A DNA stretch of 64,000 bases, taken from Bog-159 sp049511415. Lineage in GTDB: Bacteria; Acidobacteriota; Terriglobia; Bryobacterales; Bryobacteraceae. A model generated the notes under the pieces. It saw nothing but the letters and a program-made list of their open reading frames with translations, made no database searches and was not told the origin of the DNA. The first letter of the stretch is position 1. The number at the start of each line of letters is the position of its first letter. This document shows, in pieces, positions 9,299-17,556 of this stretch. The DNA lies in assembly GCA_049511415.1 (NCBI GenBank), contig JBEKYC010000019.1, forward strand, positions 34,367 to 98,366. Direction: 5' to 3'. The position numbers and the translations under genes were made by a program.

Positions 9299-11374
9299 TC
9301 ACAGCGGGATCGTAACCGTAACGAAAGTGCCCTCGTTCGGCTGGCTGCGGATCTCCACCATTCCCCCGGCCAGCCGCACCCGCTCCTTGATGCTGAGCAG
9401 ACCCAGCCCCGGCTTCATTTCAGTGCTCGCCGGATCCATGCCCGCGCCTGCGTCGGAGATGGTAAGGCGCAACGTCCCTTCCGCTCGAACCAGATCCACC
9501 CGCGCCGCATCGGCGTGCGCATGCTTGGCGACATTCTGCAGTGCCTCCTGCGTAATCCGATAGACACACAGAGCTGTCGCCGCCGGCACATTGTCGAATG
9601 CCCCCTCCGAAGTAAAAGAAACTCGCACGCGTGTGAGCGTCTCGAATTCGTTGCAAAAAGCCCGCAGCGCCACGGCGATGCCCTGGTACTCCAGAATCGC
9701 CGGGTGCAACTCGTGCGACATCCGCCGCACCCGCTCCGCAAGCTGCACCAGCTTCTGATGAATCCGATCGCTCTGCGCGCGCGCCTCCACTTGCTCTTCC
9801 GGGATGTGTCTCTTCAGATTGCCTACCGCAATGCTCACCGCGGCAATCTGCTGGTTCAGGTCGTCGTGCAGTTCCCGCGCCAGCCGCGTCCGCTCGTCCT
9901 CGCGTGCGCCCATCAGCCTGGCGCTCAACGCCTGAATCTCCTGTTCCTTGCGAATTCGCACCGCCAGTTCGGTTTCCAACCTGGCGTTGGTCTGGCGCAG
10001 TTGTTCTTCGGCGCGCCGGCGGTCCGTGATGTCCACGATGGAGCCCGCATAGCCCAGAAACTGTCCCGCCGCCGAGAACCGCGGCACCGCCTCACCGGCG
10101 ACCGTTCGATACTCCCCGTCGGCGCGCCGCATCCGGAATTCATCGATGGAACCGCGCCTTTCCGACATCGCCTTTAAGTAGCCGGCGTGCACCCTGCCCG
10201 CGTCATCCGGGTGTACGGAGTCGATCCAGGCCTCCGCCAGACTCTGCCGGTCCACGCCCATAAATTTTTGCAGAGGCCTGTTGACAAAAGAGTTCTCCTC
10301 GCCTCGCGACGCCATCCAAAGATAGGCGGGCGTATCGTTGGCCACCGCATAAAACCATTCTTCCCGATCGCGGTGGATGCGGGCTTGTTGGCCCCTCCAG
10401 ATCAGTCCCGCCGCCGCGGCGCTGGCGAAGGCGATCAGCGCCGTGATCAACGCCATCTCCCACGCCAGCCGCCGCAGCGGCGCGTCCACTTCCGCGATCG
10501 CCATCTTGCAGATCAAGAGCCACGGCGAATCCGGAATCCGGCGCATCGTGCCGATCGATAGGATGCCGCGGTTGTCCACGCCTTTGAGCGACCAGCCGGA
10601 CTCCAGCACCCGGTCTGGCGGAAGGGTCAGAATTCTCGGCCGCCGCGAGAATGCCGCCATTCCCGGATGCGCGGTGCTGAGCGAGACCGCTTCGTTCCCC
10701 TCCAGACGCACCAGTTCACACAGTGCCGTCCGGCTGGATCCCGGCCACGCTTCCACGAAAGGAAACAGAAAGAGCGAGGGATCGATTTCGAGAATGAAAG
10801 CGCCCGCATCGCTCACCGGCACGGTGAGCGCCATCAGCGGGGTTCGCGTACGTGTCTCCAGGGTCAGATCCGAGAGAATCACGTCGTTGCGGCGGACCGC
10901 CTCGCGGGCCAGCCCGCTCCTCGCGGTCTTGCCGAACTCCGCGCCATCCGTCCGGTCCGCATGCAGCCTGACGCGCTGGTTGCCGTCCAGATCCACTAAG
11001 GTAATATCCGCGTATGCGAAAGCCCTTGCCAGCCCCCGCATCAGCTCCAGCAGATCCGCGCGATCGCCGTCCGCCACCGTGCGGCTCGCCAGCGCCCGCA
11101 GGGCCGTGCGAACGAAAGGAGACGACATGACCATGTGGCCGTTGCCGATCCTCTCCCGGCGCCAGGCGGCCACTTGCACGGCTTTCCCGGCGGCTACCGC
11201 GAACGTCTCGCGCATGGCCGCATCTTCCGTCTGGCTCTTCTCCACGCCGTAATACCACCGCACCGCCGCGATGATCGCCACGCACCAGAACACCAGCGCG
11301 ACAATCAGGATGCGGCCCCGGCGATTTCCGATGGGATCGGCGGCCGGCACGCTCCGCGCGTCTTGGTTCGTCAT
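9299..11374 (-). CDS. PAS-containing sensor histidine kinase (NarX/HisKA_3 class)
   Basis: A 691-residue membrane sensor. One transmembrane helix near the N-terminus (ILIVALVFWCVAIIAAV), an extracytoplasmic Cache-like region to about 305, and a second helix (MALITALIAFASAAAAG). A PAS domain with PAC (DEFRMRRADGEYRTVAGE..., YAGSIVDITDRRRAEEQ) leads to a coiled linker. The HisKA_3 phosphoacceptor is RLARELHDDLNQQI, and the ATPase domain ends GLGLLSIKERVRLAGG. Its start overlaps the stop of the upstream response regulator (11371-11374), so the two are coupled and it surely phosphorylates that regulator. The ligand is unknown. Confidence 0.92.
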   Translation of the reverse strand: MTNQDARSVPAADPIGNRRGRILIVALVFWCVAIIAAVRWYYGVEKSQTEDAAMRETFAVAAGKAVQVAAWRRERIGNGHMVMSSPFVRTALRALASRTVADGDRADLLELMRGLARAFAYADITLVDLDGNQRVRLHADRTDGAEFGKTARSGLAREAVRRNDVILSDLTLETRTRTPLMALTVPVSDAGAFILEIDPSLFLFPFVEAWPGSSRTALCELVRLEGNEAVSLSTAHPGMAAFSRRPRILTLPPDRVLESGWSLKGVDNRGILSIGTMRRIPDSPWLLICKMAIAEVDAPLRRLAWEMALITALIAFASAAAAGLIWRGQQARIHRDREEWFYAVANDTPAYLWMASRGEENSFVNRPLQKFMGVDRQSLAEAWIDSVHPDDAGRVHAGYLKAMSERRGSIDEFRMRRADGEYRTVAGEAVPRFSAAGQFLGYAGSIVDITDRRRAEEQLRQTNARLETELAVRIRKEQEIQALSARLMGAREDERTRLARELHDDLNQQIAAVSIAVGNLKRHIPEEQVEARAQSDRIHQKLVQLAERVRRMSHELHPAILEYQGIAVALRAFCNEFETLTRVRVSFTSEGAFDNVPAATALCVYRITQEALQNVAKHAHADAARVDLVRAEGTLRLTISDAGAGMDPASTEMKPGLGLLSIKERVRLAGGMVEIRSQPNEGTFVTVTIPL

Positions 11375-12012
11375 TCCGCGATCAGCTTCAGCCGCATCGC
11401 GTATTGAATCAATTCGGCGGTTGTCTGCATGCCCAGCACGCGCATGATCTCGTACTTGTGGGATTCGGCCGTGCGTTGCGAGATATTCAGAATCGCGGCG
11501 GTTTCCTTCATGGTGCGCCCTTCCGCCACCAATTGCAGGACTTCGCGCTGCCGTGGCGTCAGCGCCGCGCCGCTCTCCCGGACCGGGCCCCCGGCTTCTA
11601 CCAGCAGTGTAATCAGATCCTTGGCCAGCAGAGTCGTAACGTACGACCTGCCGTGCGCCACCTCGCGAATCGCGTGAATCAGTTCCTCGGTGGAAGATAC
11701 CTTGAGTAGATAGCCGGAAACACCCGAGCGAAACGCCTCCGCGGCCAGGTGCGTATCGCGATGCATCGTGAGCACGATCACCTTGGCCTCCGGGCGGCGC
11801 GCGCGGATCTGCCGCACCGCTTCCAACCCGTTCATGAGCGGCATGGAGATGTCCGTCACGATTACATCCGGACGCAGTTTCTCGGCGGCGTCCAGCAAGG
11901 CGCGTCCGTCGTGTACAACGCCGATCAGGTCAAAACTGTCTCTGAGGAGCGCCTGGAGGCCTTCGGCGACCACCGCATGATCGTCGGCCAGCAGCACGCG
12001 AGTCCTGGGCAT
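11371..12012 (-). CDS. NarL/LuxR-type response regulator
   Basis: A receiver domain with acidic pocket (LLADDHAVV) and phosphoacceptor aspartate in VIVTDISMPLMNG, the switch-region KVIVLTMHRD, then a LuxR helix-turn-helix (LTPRQREVLQLVAEGRTMKETAAILNIS...). I chose the ATG at 12012; an in-frame GTG at 12021 would add three residues. It is the DNA-binding partner of the sensor kinase encoded directly downstream with a 4-base overlap. Confidence 0.92.
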   Translation of the reverse strand: MPRTRVLLADDHAVVAEGLQALLRDSFDLIGVVHDGRALLDAAEKLRPDVIVTDISMPLMNGLEAVRQIRARRPEAKVIVLTMHRDTHLAAEAFRSGVSGYLLKVSSTEELIHAIREVAHGRSYVTTLLAKDLITLLVEAGGPVRESGAALTPRQREVLQLVAEGRTMKETAAILNISQRTAESHKYEIMRVLGMQTTAELIQYAMRLKLIAE

Positions 12013-12042
12013 ATCCGGCACCCATGGTCGTACAACATAATA

Positions 12043-12489
12043 CTATAAGTTTCCGTCAGGCTGGACTATTTTCCTGGACTTATCTAAGCCGCGCGAATAA
12101 TATTTCCGGCCCTCGATTGCCGCGCGCAGGGCGGGAATTAACTCCGCACTGGCGTCTTCTTTGAGTACATACCCCCGGATTCCAGCCCCGAGTGCCTGTT
12201 CCACCAGATGAGGCTCGTTGTACATGCTCAAGATCACCACGGCTTGACAAGCCCCTTGACGGATGATCTCCGCCGCCGACTCAATGCCGTTTCGCCCCGG
12301 CATGTAGATGTCCGATACCACTGCATCCGGGCGTAAATCGATGGTTTTTCCGATCAGAGCCATTCCGTCGTTCGCGGCGCCGACTACGTCGAAATCCGGC
12401 GCCAGAAGTTGACAGACTTCTTCCAGGATGCCTGCGTGATCGTCCGCCACCACCACGCGATATCGCCGGCCCGCGGACTCCATCGCCAT
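12043..12489 (-). CDS. Stand-alone receiver-domain response regulator
   Basis: 148 residues: a complete receiver (VVVADDHAG, phosphoacceptor D in AVVSDIYMPGRNG, VVILSMYNE, GYVLKEDASAELI) that stops about 20 residues after the domain, with no DNA-binding output. It is related to NarL-type receivers, so it either lost the helix-turn-helix or works as a phosphate sink or protein-binding regulator. It sits first in the three-gene minus-strand two-component operon, 30 bases before the full-length regulator. Confidence 0.85.
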   Translation of the reverse strand: MAMESAGRRYRVVVADDHAGILEEVCQLLAPDFDVVGAANDGMALIGKTIDLRPDAVVSDIYMPGRNGIESAAEIIRQGACQAVVILSMYNEPHLVEQALGAGIRGYVLKEDASAELIPALRAAIEGRKYYSRGLDKSRKIVQPDGNL

Positions 12490-12525
12490 TTCAAAGTCTT
12501 AACTCTAATTCGGGCCCACGCGATA

Positions 12526-12629
12526 TCCGTAAAACTACGGAAGGGACTACCGTTTCAATCGCCAATTCTCCGCATAAATACGGATAGAGTATTTTGGCCG
12601 GTCTGTTCCACAATGAATTCATGTCCGTA
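12526..12629. promoter_or_regulatory. Candidate operator region with repeated TCCGTA half-sites
   Basis: A perfect dyad TCCGTA-AAAC-TACGGA lies at 12526-12541, and the same hexamer recurs at 12579-12584 (inverted) and 12624-12629 (direct). All four lie between divergent genes: the two-component operon (start 12489) and the hypothetical gene at 12634. The arrangement suits dimer binding, possibly by the adjacent LuxR-type regulator. Confidence 0.4.
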
Positions 12630-12633
12630 ATTT

Positions 12634-13053
12634 ATGTGGCCGAACATGTGCCAGGCGAACGATGAACCCCCGGCCGCGCCCGCGTTGGATGACGCGCGCC
12701 GTCGCCGGCTTTTGAAGGATTCCGTGGCCGCAATTCCATCGATTTTTGGCCGGTTGGCCTACCTGGCGGCTCTTCACGACCGGGAGAGCGGCGGCGAGGT
12801 GGACGAATTTTTGCTGCGCGAGCACCGCGAAGCCTTTGAGGCGTGGTTGTGCCTGGGCCTCGAAGAGCAAGCCGCGGATCTGGCGGAGTACCTTTTGCAT
12901 CATCTGGGTAATCGCCCGGAATCATTGCGCCAATGGATGCAGGAAGTCCCGTCCACGAAGCTGGTTCCGCGCGGCGCCCTCCCCGCGCAGCAGGAGTTAT
13001 TTCGCTCCGACTTGGAATTGGTGTTGCGCGTCTTCCATCGCGACTCCCGATAA
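12634..13053 (+). CDS. Hypothetical protein (139 aa)
   Basis: A soluble, mostly helical protein without signal peptide or membrane segment. The recognisable core is FGRLAYLAALHDRESGGEVDEFLLREH, followed by predicted helices (AFEAWLCLGLEEQAADLAEYL) and a C-terminal FRSDLELVLRVFHRDS. The RLAYLAxLxDxxSG style is familiar from acidobacterial hypothetical proteins, but no function is known to me. It is divergent from the two-component operon and precedes the Memo-like gene by 45 bases. Internal ATGs at 12646 and 12661 are possible alternative starts. Confidence 0.6.
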   Translation: MWPNMCQANDEPPAAPALDDARRRRLLKDSVAAIPSIFGRLAYLAALHDRESGGEVDEFLLREHREAFEAWLCLGLEEQAADLAEYLLHHLGNRPESLRQWMQEVPSTKLVPRGALPAQQELFRSDLELVLRVFHRDSR

Positions 13054-13098
13054 CTTTGATTAAGCTGGACCCGCTCAGGTCCTTTGTTAACATGAAGC

Positions 13099-14322
13099 GT
13101 GGCGCAACCACTGCCTCGCCTTCGCCCGGTTCTCGATCTTTTTCCCTCCCCTGCGCCGGACCGCCCCGGACTGCTCGTCCGCGATCCCTACCGCTACTCC
13201 GACGCCGTGCTGATCATCCCCCCGCCCCTGGTGGAGGTGCTGCGCTGCTTCGATGGCCGGCAGACGGATCTGGACCTGCGTTCGTTGCTGGTCCAAATCA
13301 CGGGCGATCTTCAGGTAGGTCCGCTCGAACAGCATCTGGTGGAAACCTTGAGTTCGGCGGGTTTTTTGGAAAACGAGGCCTTTGCCCAAATGAAGGCCGA
13401 TCGCGAAGGCGAGTTCGCCGCGTCGCCCAAGCGCGAACCGGCGCATGCCGGCGGCGCCTATCCTCTGCAACTCGCCGAGTTGACCCAGACCATGACGCGC
13501 TATATGGATGGCGCCGCCGCAACTCCCGCGCCGCCCCCCGGTCTGTTCGGCATCGCCGCACCCCACGTCAGCCCGGAAGGCGGCTGGCAGTCCTATCGTG
13601 CCGCCTATCAAATGCTAGGTCCGGAGTTCCGCGACCGCACCTTCGTGATTCTGGCTACTTCCCACTACGGCGAACCGGAGCGCTTCGGCCTGACCCGCAA
13701 GCCCTTCGTCACGCCGCTCGGCGAAACCACTACCGACACCGCCCTGGTGGATTGGCTGGAAGCGCACGGCGGCCCGGCCGTCCGCATGGAAGACTACTGC
13801 CATTCCTTCGAGCACACCGTCGAGCTGCAGGTCATCTTCCTGCAACATATTTATGGCCCCGGTGTCCGCATTCTTCCCATTTTGTGCGGCCAGTTCGCGC
13901 ACAGCCTGTATGGCGGCGGCGCGCCCGAATCCGATGCCGCCGTCGCCCGCTTCTTCGCCGCCCTGGCCGAGATCGAGGCTCGCGAAAGCCGCCGCCTCTT
14001 CTGGATTCTGGGCATCGATATGGCCCACATGGGCGCGCGTTATAACGACGATTTCGAAGCGCACGCCGACCGCGGCCTGATGGCCGAAGTGGCCGAGCGC
14101 GACCGCCGGCGCATCGCCCGCATCCTCGCATCGGATGCCGGCGGTTTCTGGGATCTGGTCCGGGAAAAACACGACGATCTGAAATGGTGCGGCTCCGCAC
14201 CCCTCTATACTTTCCTTAAAGCCCTGCCGGGCGCGCGCGGCGAGCTCCTGCGCTACGAGCAATGGAACATCGATCCGCGCAGCGTGGTCAGCTTCGCCGG
14301 CATGGCCTTCTCCAAACCGTGA
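13099..14322 (+). CDS. amrB: AmmeMemoRadiSam system protein B (Memo-like) with N-terminal extension
   Basis: A 407-residue protein whose C-terminal ~270 residues match the MEMO/AmrB family, related in fold to extradiol dioxygenases. Candidate metal or active-site positions are seen in IAAPHVSPEGG, ILATSHYGEP, DYCHSFEHTVELQ and LGIDMAHMG. The N-terminal ~120 residues (RDPYRYSDAVLIIPPPLVEVLRCFDG...) form an extra domain common in long bacterial versions. The start is a GTG. The companion radical-SAM and AmmeMemoRadiSam A genes are not in this window. Substrate unknown. Confidence 0.85.
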   Translation: MAQPLPRLRPVLDLFPSPAPDRPGLLVRDPYRYSDAVLIIPPPLVEVLRCFDGRQTDLDLRSLLVQITGDLQVGPLEQHLVETLSSAGFLENEAFAQMKADREGEFAASPKREPAHAGGAYPLQLAELTQTMTRYMDGAAATPAPPPGLFGIAAPHVSPEGGWQSYRAAYQMLGPEFRDRTFVILATSHYGEPERFGLTRKPFVTPLGETTTDTALVDWLEAHGGPAVRMEDYCHSFEHTVELQVIFLQHIYGPGVRILPILCGQFAHSLYGGGAPESDAAVARFFAALAEIEARESRRLFWILGIDMAHMGARYNDDFEAHADRGLMAEVAERDRRRIARILASDAGGFWDLVREKHDDLKWCGSAPLYTFLKALPGARGELLRYEQWNIDPRSVVSFAGMAFSKP

Positions 14323-14335
14323 TACAACATCTCCT

Positions 14336-15421
14336 ATGCGCAGGCGCACGTTCTTACAAGCAGCCTCCGCCGGGGCATTGGCAGCCATGAGTTCATCGGC
14401 GGAAGCTTTACCAATCAAGCTCGGCTTCGATTCCTATTCCATACGCGCCTTCCGCTGGAAGGCCATCGAACTGCTCGACTATGCCGCGCAACTGAAGCTC
14501 GACACGGTCCAGCTTTCGAGCCTCGACGATTACGAAAGCCTCGACCCCGCCTACCTGCAGCGCGTGAAAGAACACGCCGCGCGCGTAGGTATTGCAATCG
14601 ACGCCGGCATCGGCTGCATTTGCCCGTCGTCGCCCGCCTACAACAAGAAAGACGGCACGCCCGAGGAGTACCTGGCGCGCGGCCTGCGCGTCTCCAAAGC
14701 CCTGGGATCCCACGTGATGCGCTGCTACATGGGCACGCGCGACAACCGCCGCACCGCGCTGCCGCTCGCCGCGCACATTGACAATACCGTGAAGGTGCTG
14801 CGGGCCGTGCGTTCCGAAGCGCTCGATGCCGGAGTGCGCATCTCGGTGGAAAACCATGCCGGCGATATGCAGGCGCGCGAATTACGCGGCCTCATCGAGG
14901 CCGCCGGTAAGGATTTCGTGGGAGCCACGCTCGATACCGGCAATCCCATGTGGGTCGCCGAAGACCCCTTCGTGACCCTGGAAACCCTCGCGCCTTACGT
15001 GGCCACCTCGCACGTGCGCGATAGCGCCGTCTTCGAGCATCCCCGCGGCGCCGCCGCCCAATGGGTGGCCCTGGGCGATGGCTCGGTGGATTTCGTGCGC
15101 TTCGCCGGCCTGTTCCATAAGCTCTGCCCCGGCGCCTCCATGCAACTGGAGATCATCACCGGCCGCCCGCCCGAGGTCCTGCCGTATCTGGAGCCGGATT
15201 ACTGGAAAGCTTTCCCCGACACCCCCGCCTGGGAATTCGCCCGCTTCCTGGCGCTGGCCAAGAGCGGCCGGCCGTTCCTGGGCAACATGGTGATCGGACA
15301 GTGGTCCGACAATTCCCCGATCCTCGAAGCCGCTCTGAAAGAGCAGCAGCGCATCGACCTGGAGCGCAGCCTGGAGTATGCCAAAAAGAAACTAGGCGTC
15401 GGCATCCGGTGGCGCGCCTGA
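14336..15421 (+). CDS. Sugar phosphate isomerase/epimerase-like TIM-barrel protein with Tat signal
   Basis: A 361-residue xylose-isomerase-like (AP endonuclease 2 fold) protein. It begins with a Tat-type leader (RRRTFLQAASAGALAAM), so it is probably exported folded. Barrel strands with metal-ligand positions appear in KLGFDSYSIRAF, RISVENHAGDMQ (Glu and His), GATLDTGNPMW (Asp), SHVRDSAVF (His) and MQLEIITGR (Glu). Members usually isomerise or epimerise sugars or polyols. It starts 13 bases after the Memo-like gene, suggesting co-transcription, though the functions are not obviously linked. Confidence 0.8.
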   Translation: MRRRTFLQAASAGALAAMSSSAEALPIKLGFDSYSIRAFRWKAIELLDYAAQLKLDTVQLSSLDDYESLDPAYLQRVKEHAARVGIAIDAGIGCICPSSPAYNKKDGTPEEYLARGLRVSKALGSHVMRCYMGTRDNRRTALPLAAHIDNTVKVLRAVRSEALDAGVRISVENHAGDMQARELRGLIEAAGKDFVGATLDTGNPMWVAEDPFVTLETLAPYVATSHVRDSAVFEHPRGAAAQWVALGDGSVDFVRFAGLFHKLCPGASMQLEIITGRPPEVLPYLEPDYWKAFPDTPAWEFARFLALAKSGRPFLGNMVIGQWSDNSPILEAALKEQQRIDLERSLEYAKKKLGVGIRWRA

Positions 15422-15790
15422 CGCCGGCGGGTCGGGGCTTGTGACCGGCGGAATTGGCGGTGTACGAAAACGGGCCTCGCGGAGGGCAAAAGCGACAAAA
15501 TGCGACAAAATGCGACAGAATGCGACAGTTTTTGGGACTTTTGCCGGCCTTGCGCGAGAGGGCGCGGCACACGACTTCCTTCTACGCCGTTCAATCTAGC
15601 ACAGGCGTGCCAAGGGCGCGGCGATTCGATTCGCGGGCTGACTTTTGTTTTCAAAGGGATGGATCTGATCCGAGATCGGTGACCGCAACTCGCCGGCTCG
15701 CCCCCTCGCCATTTGACAACCCTTCCGCTCCTTATTTATCATAGGCTTTCACACGCTTACCTCCGTGTTCGTCCAGTCTGGAATCAAACT
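15422..15790. other. Intergenic region before the Gld-type ABC operon
   Basis: No gene is seen in these 369 bases. They contain a 10-bp tandem repeat (15492-15528) and then a less GC-rich stretch just before the ABC gene (TTTGACAACC..., CTTATTTATCATAGG), which probably carries the operon promoter. Confidence 0.5.
15492..15528. repeat. 10-bp tandem repeat (about 3.7 copies)
   Basis: GCGACAAAAT occurs twice in a row, then GCGACAGAAT, then GCGACAG, with a further partial match upstream. The 10-bp period equals one helical turn, so all units face the same side of the DNA. Confidence 0.8.
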
Positions 15791-16783
15791 ATGATCAAAG
15801 TACAGGGCTTGACCAAGCGGTACGCCCGCACTGTCGCTGTCGACAACATCTCCTTCGAGGTCGAAAAGGGCCAGATTGTCGGCTTCCTCGGCCCCAACGG
15901 GGCGGGCAAGACCACCACCATGCGCGTCCTGACCTGTTATCTCCCGCCCACCACGGGCACCGCCTCCGTGGCCGGTTTCGACGTCATGGAAAACCCGCTC
16001 GAAGTGAAGCGGCACATCGGCTATCTCCCCGAAACCCCGCCGCTCTACCCGGAAATGGAAGTCGCGGAATACCTTACCTTTGTCGGCCGCCTCAAAGGTA
16101 TCAGCGCCGCCGACGTCGCCCGGCGCGTGGACGAAGTCACCGGCCGCTGCGCCATCGGTGATGTCCGCGCCAAGCTGATCGGCAAGCTTTCCAAGGGATA
16201 TCGCCAGCGCGTCGGCTTGGCCCAGGCTATCATTCATAACCCCGACGTGCTGGTGCTCGACGAACCTACCGCCGGCCTCGATCCCAAACAGATCATCGAA
16301 ACCCGCGATCTGATCCGGCACCTGGCGGGCGATCACACCATCATCCTCAGCACCCACATCCTCTCCGAAGTCGAGCACTCTTGTGATCGCGTTGTCATTA
16401 TCAACAAGGGTAAGTTGGTGGCCACCGACTCGGTAGAGAATCTTACGAACCGCCTGCGCGGGTCCGAAGCTATCGCTCTCGAGGTGGCTTCGAGCGACGG
16501 CCCGCTGGACCAGTCCGCTGTCCAGCAGCGCCTGGAACAGGTTAGCGGTGTCAGCCGCGTGCTGCCCCGCGACGCCAAGGACGGACGCCTGGGCTTTGAG
16601 GTCGAAAGCCTCCAGGGCCGCCAGGTGCGCGCCGATCTGGCGCGCGCCGTCGTCAACTCGGGTTGGAATCTGCATGAACTGCGCGCCGTCGGCCTCAGCC
16701 TGGAAGATATCTTCCTGCAACTGACCGCCGCCGAAAAGACCACCGCCGAAAAGACCGCCGAAAAGAAGGAGGGCGCTGCTTAA
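15791..16783 (+). CDS. ABC transporter ATP-binding protein (GldA-like)
   Basis: 330 residues. Walker A is GPNGAGKTT, the signature region is LSKGYRQRV, Walker B is VLVLDEPTAGLDP and the switch histidine is in IILSTHILSEVEHSC. The C-terminal ~100 residues form the extension typical of GldA/NodI-type export ATPases. I chose ATG 15791 (MIKVQGLTKRY) over an upstream TTG/ATG because homology begins here. It heads a four-gene operon with the permease, a Gldg/ABC-auxiliary protein and a DUF4340 protein. In other bacteria such sets are linked to gliding or envelope polymer export; the cargo here is unknown. Confidence 0.93.
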   Translation: MIKVQGLTKRYARTVAVDNISFEVEKGQIVGFLGPNGAGKTTTMRVLTCYLPPTTGTASVAGFDVMENPLEVKRHIGYLPETPPLYPEMEVAEYLTFVGRLKGISAADVARRVDEVTGRCAIGDVRAKLIGKLSKGYRQRVGLAQAIIHNPDVLVLDEPTAGLDPKQIIETRDLIRHLAGDHTIILSTHILSEVEHSCDRVVIINKGKLVATDSVENLTNRLRGSEAIALEVASSDGPLDQSAVQQRLEQVSGVSRVLPRDAKDGRLGFEVESLQGRQVRADLARAVVNSGWNLHELRAVGLSLEDIFLQLTAAEKTTAEKTAEKKEGAA

Positions 16784-16788
16784 CTAAC

Positions 16789-17556
16789 ATGACCAACATT
16801 TGGATCATCTGCCGCAAAGAATTAAAGAGTTATTTCGCTTCCCCGATCGCCTATCTGTTGATGGCGTTCTTCGCCTTGATCTTCGGCTTCGGCTTCTTCA
16901 CGGCCACGCGCGATTTCGTGCGCTTCGGCTTCATGTCCCAGATGCAGGGCCGCTCCCAGCCCATGAACGTCAATGAAATGGTGATCCGCCCGCTGCTCGG
17001 CTTCGCCAGCACCGTGGCTCTGTTCCTGATTCCCATGGTCACCATGCGCCTCTTCGCCGAAGAGAAAAAAAGCGGCACCATCGAGTTGCTGATGACCTCG
17101 CCCGTGCGCGATATCGAAATCATCCTCGGCAAGTGGCTGGGGGCCATGCTGCTTTACTTGTGCGTGCTGTCTATGTCGGCCCTGAACATCGCGGTGTTGT
17201 TCGCCTTCGGCAAGCCCGACTGGAAGCCCATCCTGGTCGGATACCTCGGACTGATCCTGCAAGGCGGCACCCTGCTGGCCATCGGCGCCTTCATTTCCAC
17301 CACCACCAAGAATCAGATTATCGCCGGGGGCGTCACCTTCTTTGTGTGCCTGCTGCTCTGGCTACTCAGCTGGTTCACGGCTTTCGACAGCACCGGTTAT
17401 GGACAGGTGGTCAATTATCTCTCGATCGTGACTCACTTCGAGGGATTCGCCAAAGGGGTGCTCGACTCCAAGGACGTGGTCTTTTACATTTCCATGATTT
17501 TCTTCGGACTCTTTATCACCTCCCGGGCGATGGAGTCGTTGCGCTGGAGAGCATAG
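16789..17556 (+). CDS. ABC transporter permease (GldF-like, ABC-2 type)
   Basis: 255 residues with about six transmembrane segments (IAYLLMAFFALIFGFGF, LLGFASTVALFLIPMVTM, MLLYLCVLSMSALNIAVLF, LILQGGTLLAIGAFIS, FFVCLLLWLLSWFTAF, ISMIFFGLFITS). The motif TMRLFAEEKKSGTIELLMTSPV is diagnostic of ABC-2/GldF permeases. It is five bases downstream of its ATPase and abuts the next gene with no gap. Confidence 0.92.
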   Translation: MTNIWIICRKELKSYFASPIAYLLMAFFALIFGFGFFTATRDFVRFGFMSQMQGRSQPMNVNEMVIRPLLGFASTVALFLIPMVTMRLFAEEKKSGTIELLMTSPVRDIEIILGKWLGAMLLYLCVLSMSALNIAVLFAFGKPDWKPILVGYLGLILQGGTLLAIGAFISTTTKNQIIAGGVTFFVCLLLWLLSWFTAFDSTGYGQVVNYLSIVTHFEGFAKGVLDSKDVVFYISMIFFGLFITSRAMESLRWRA

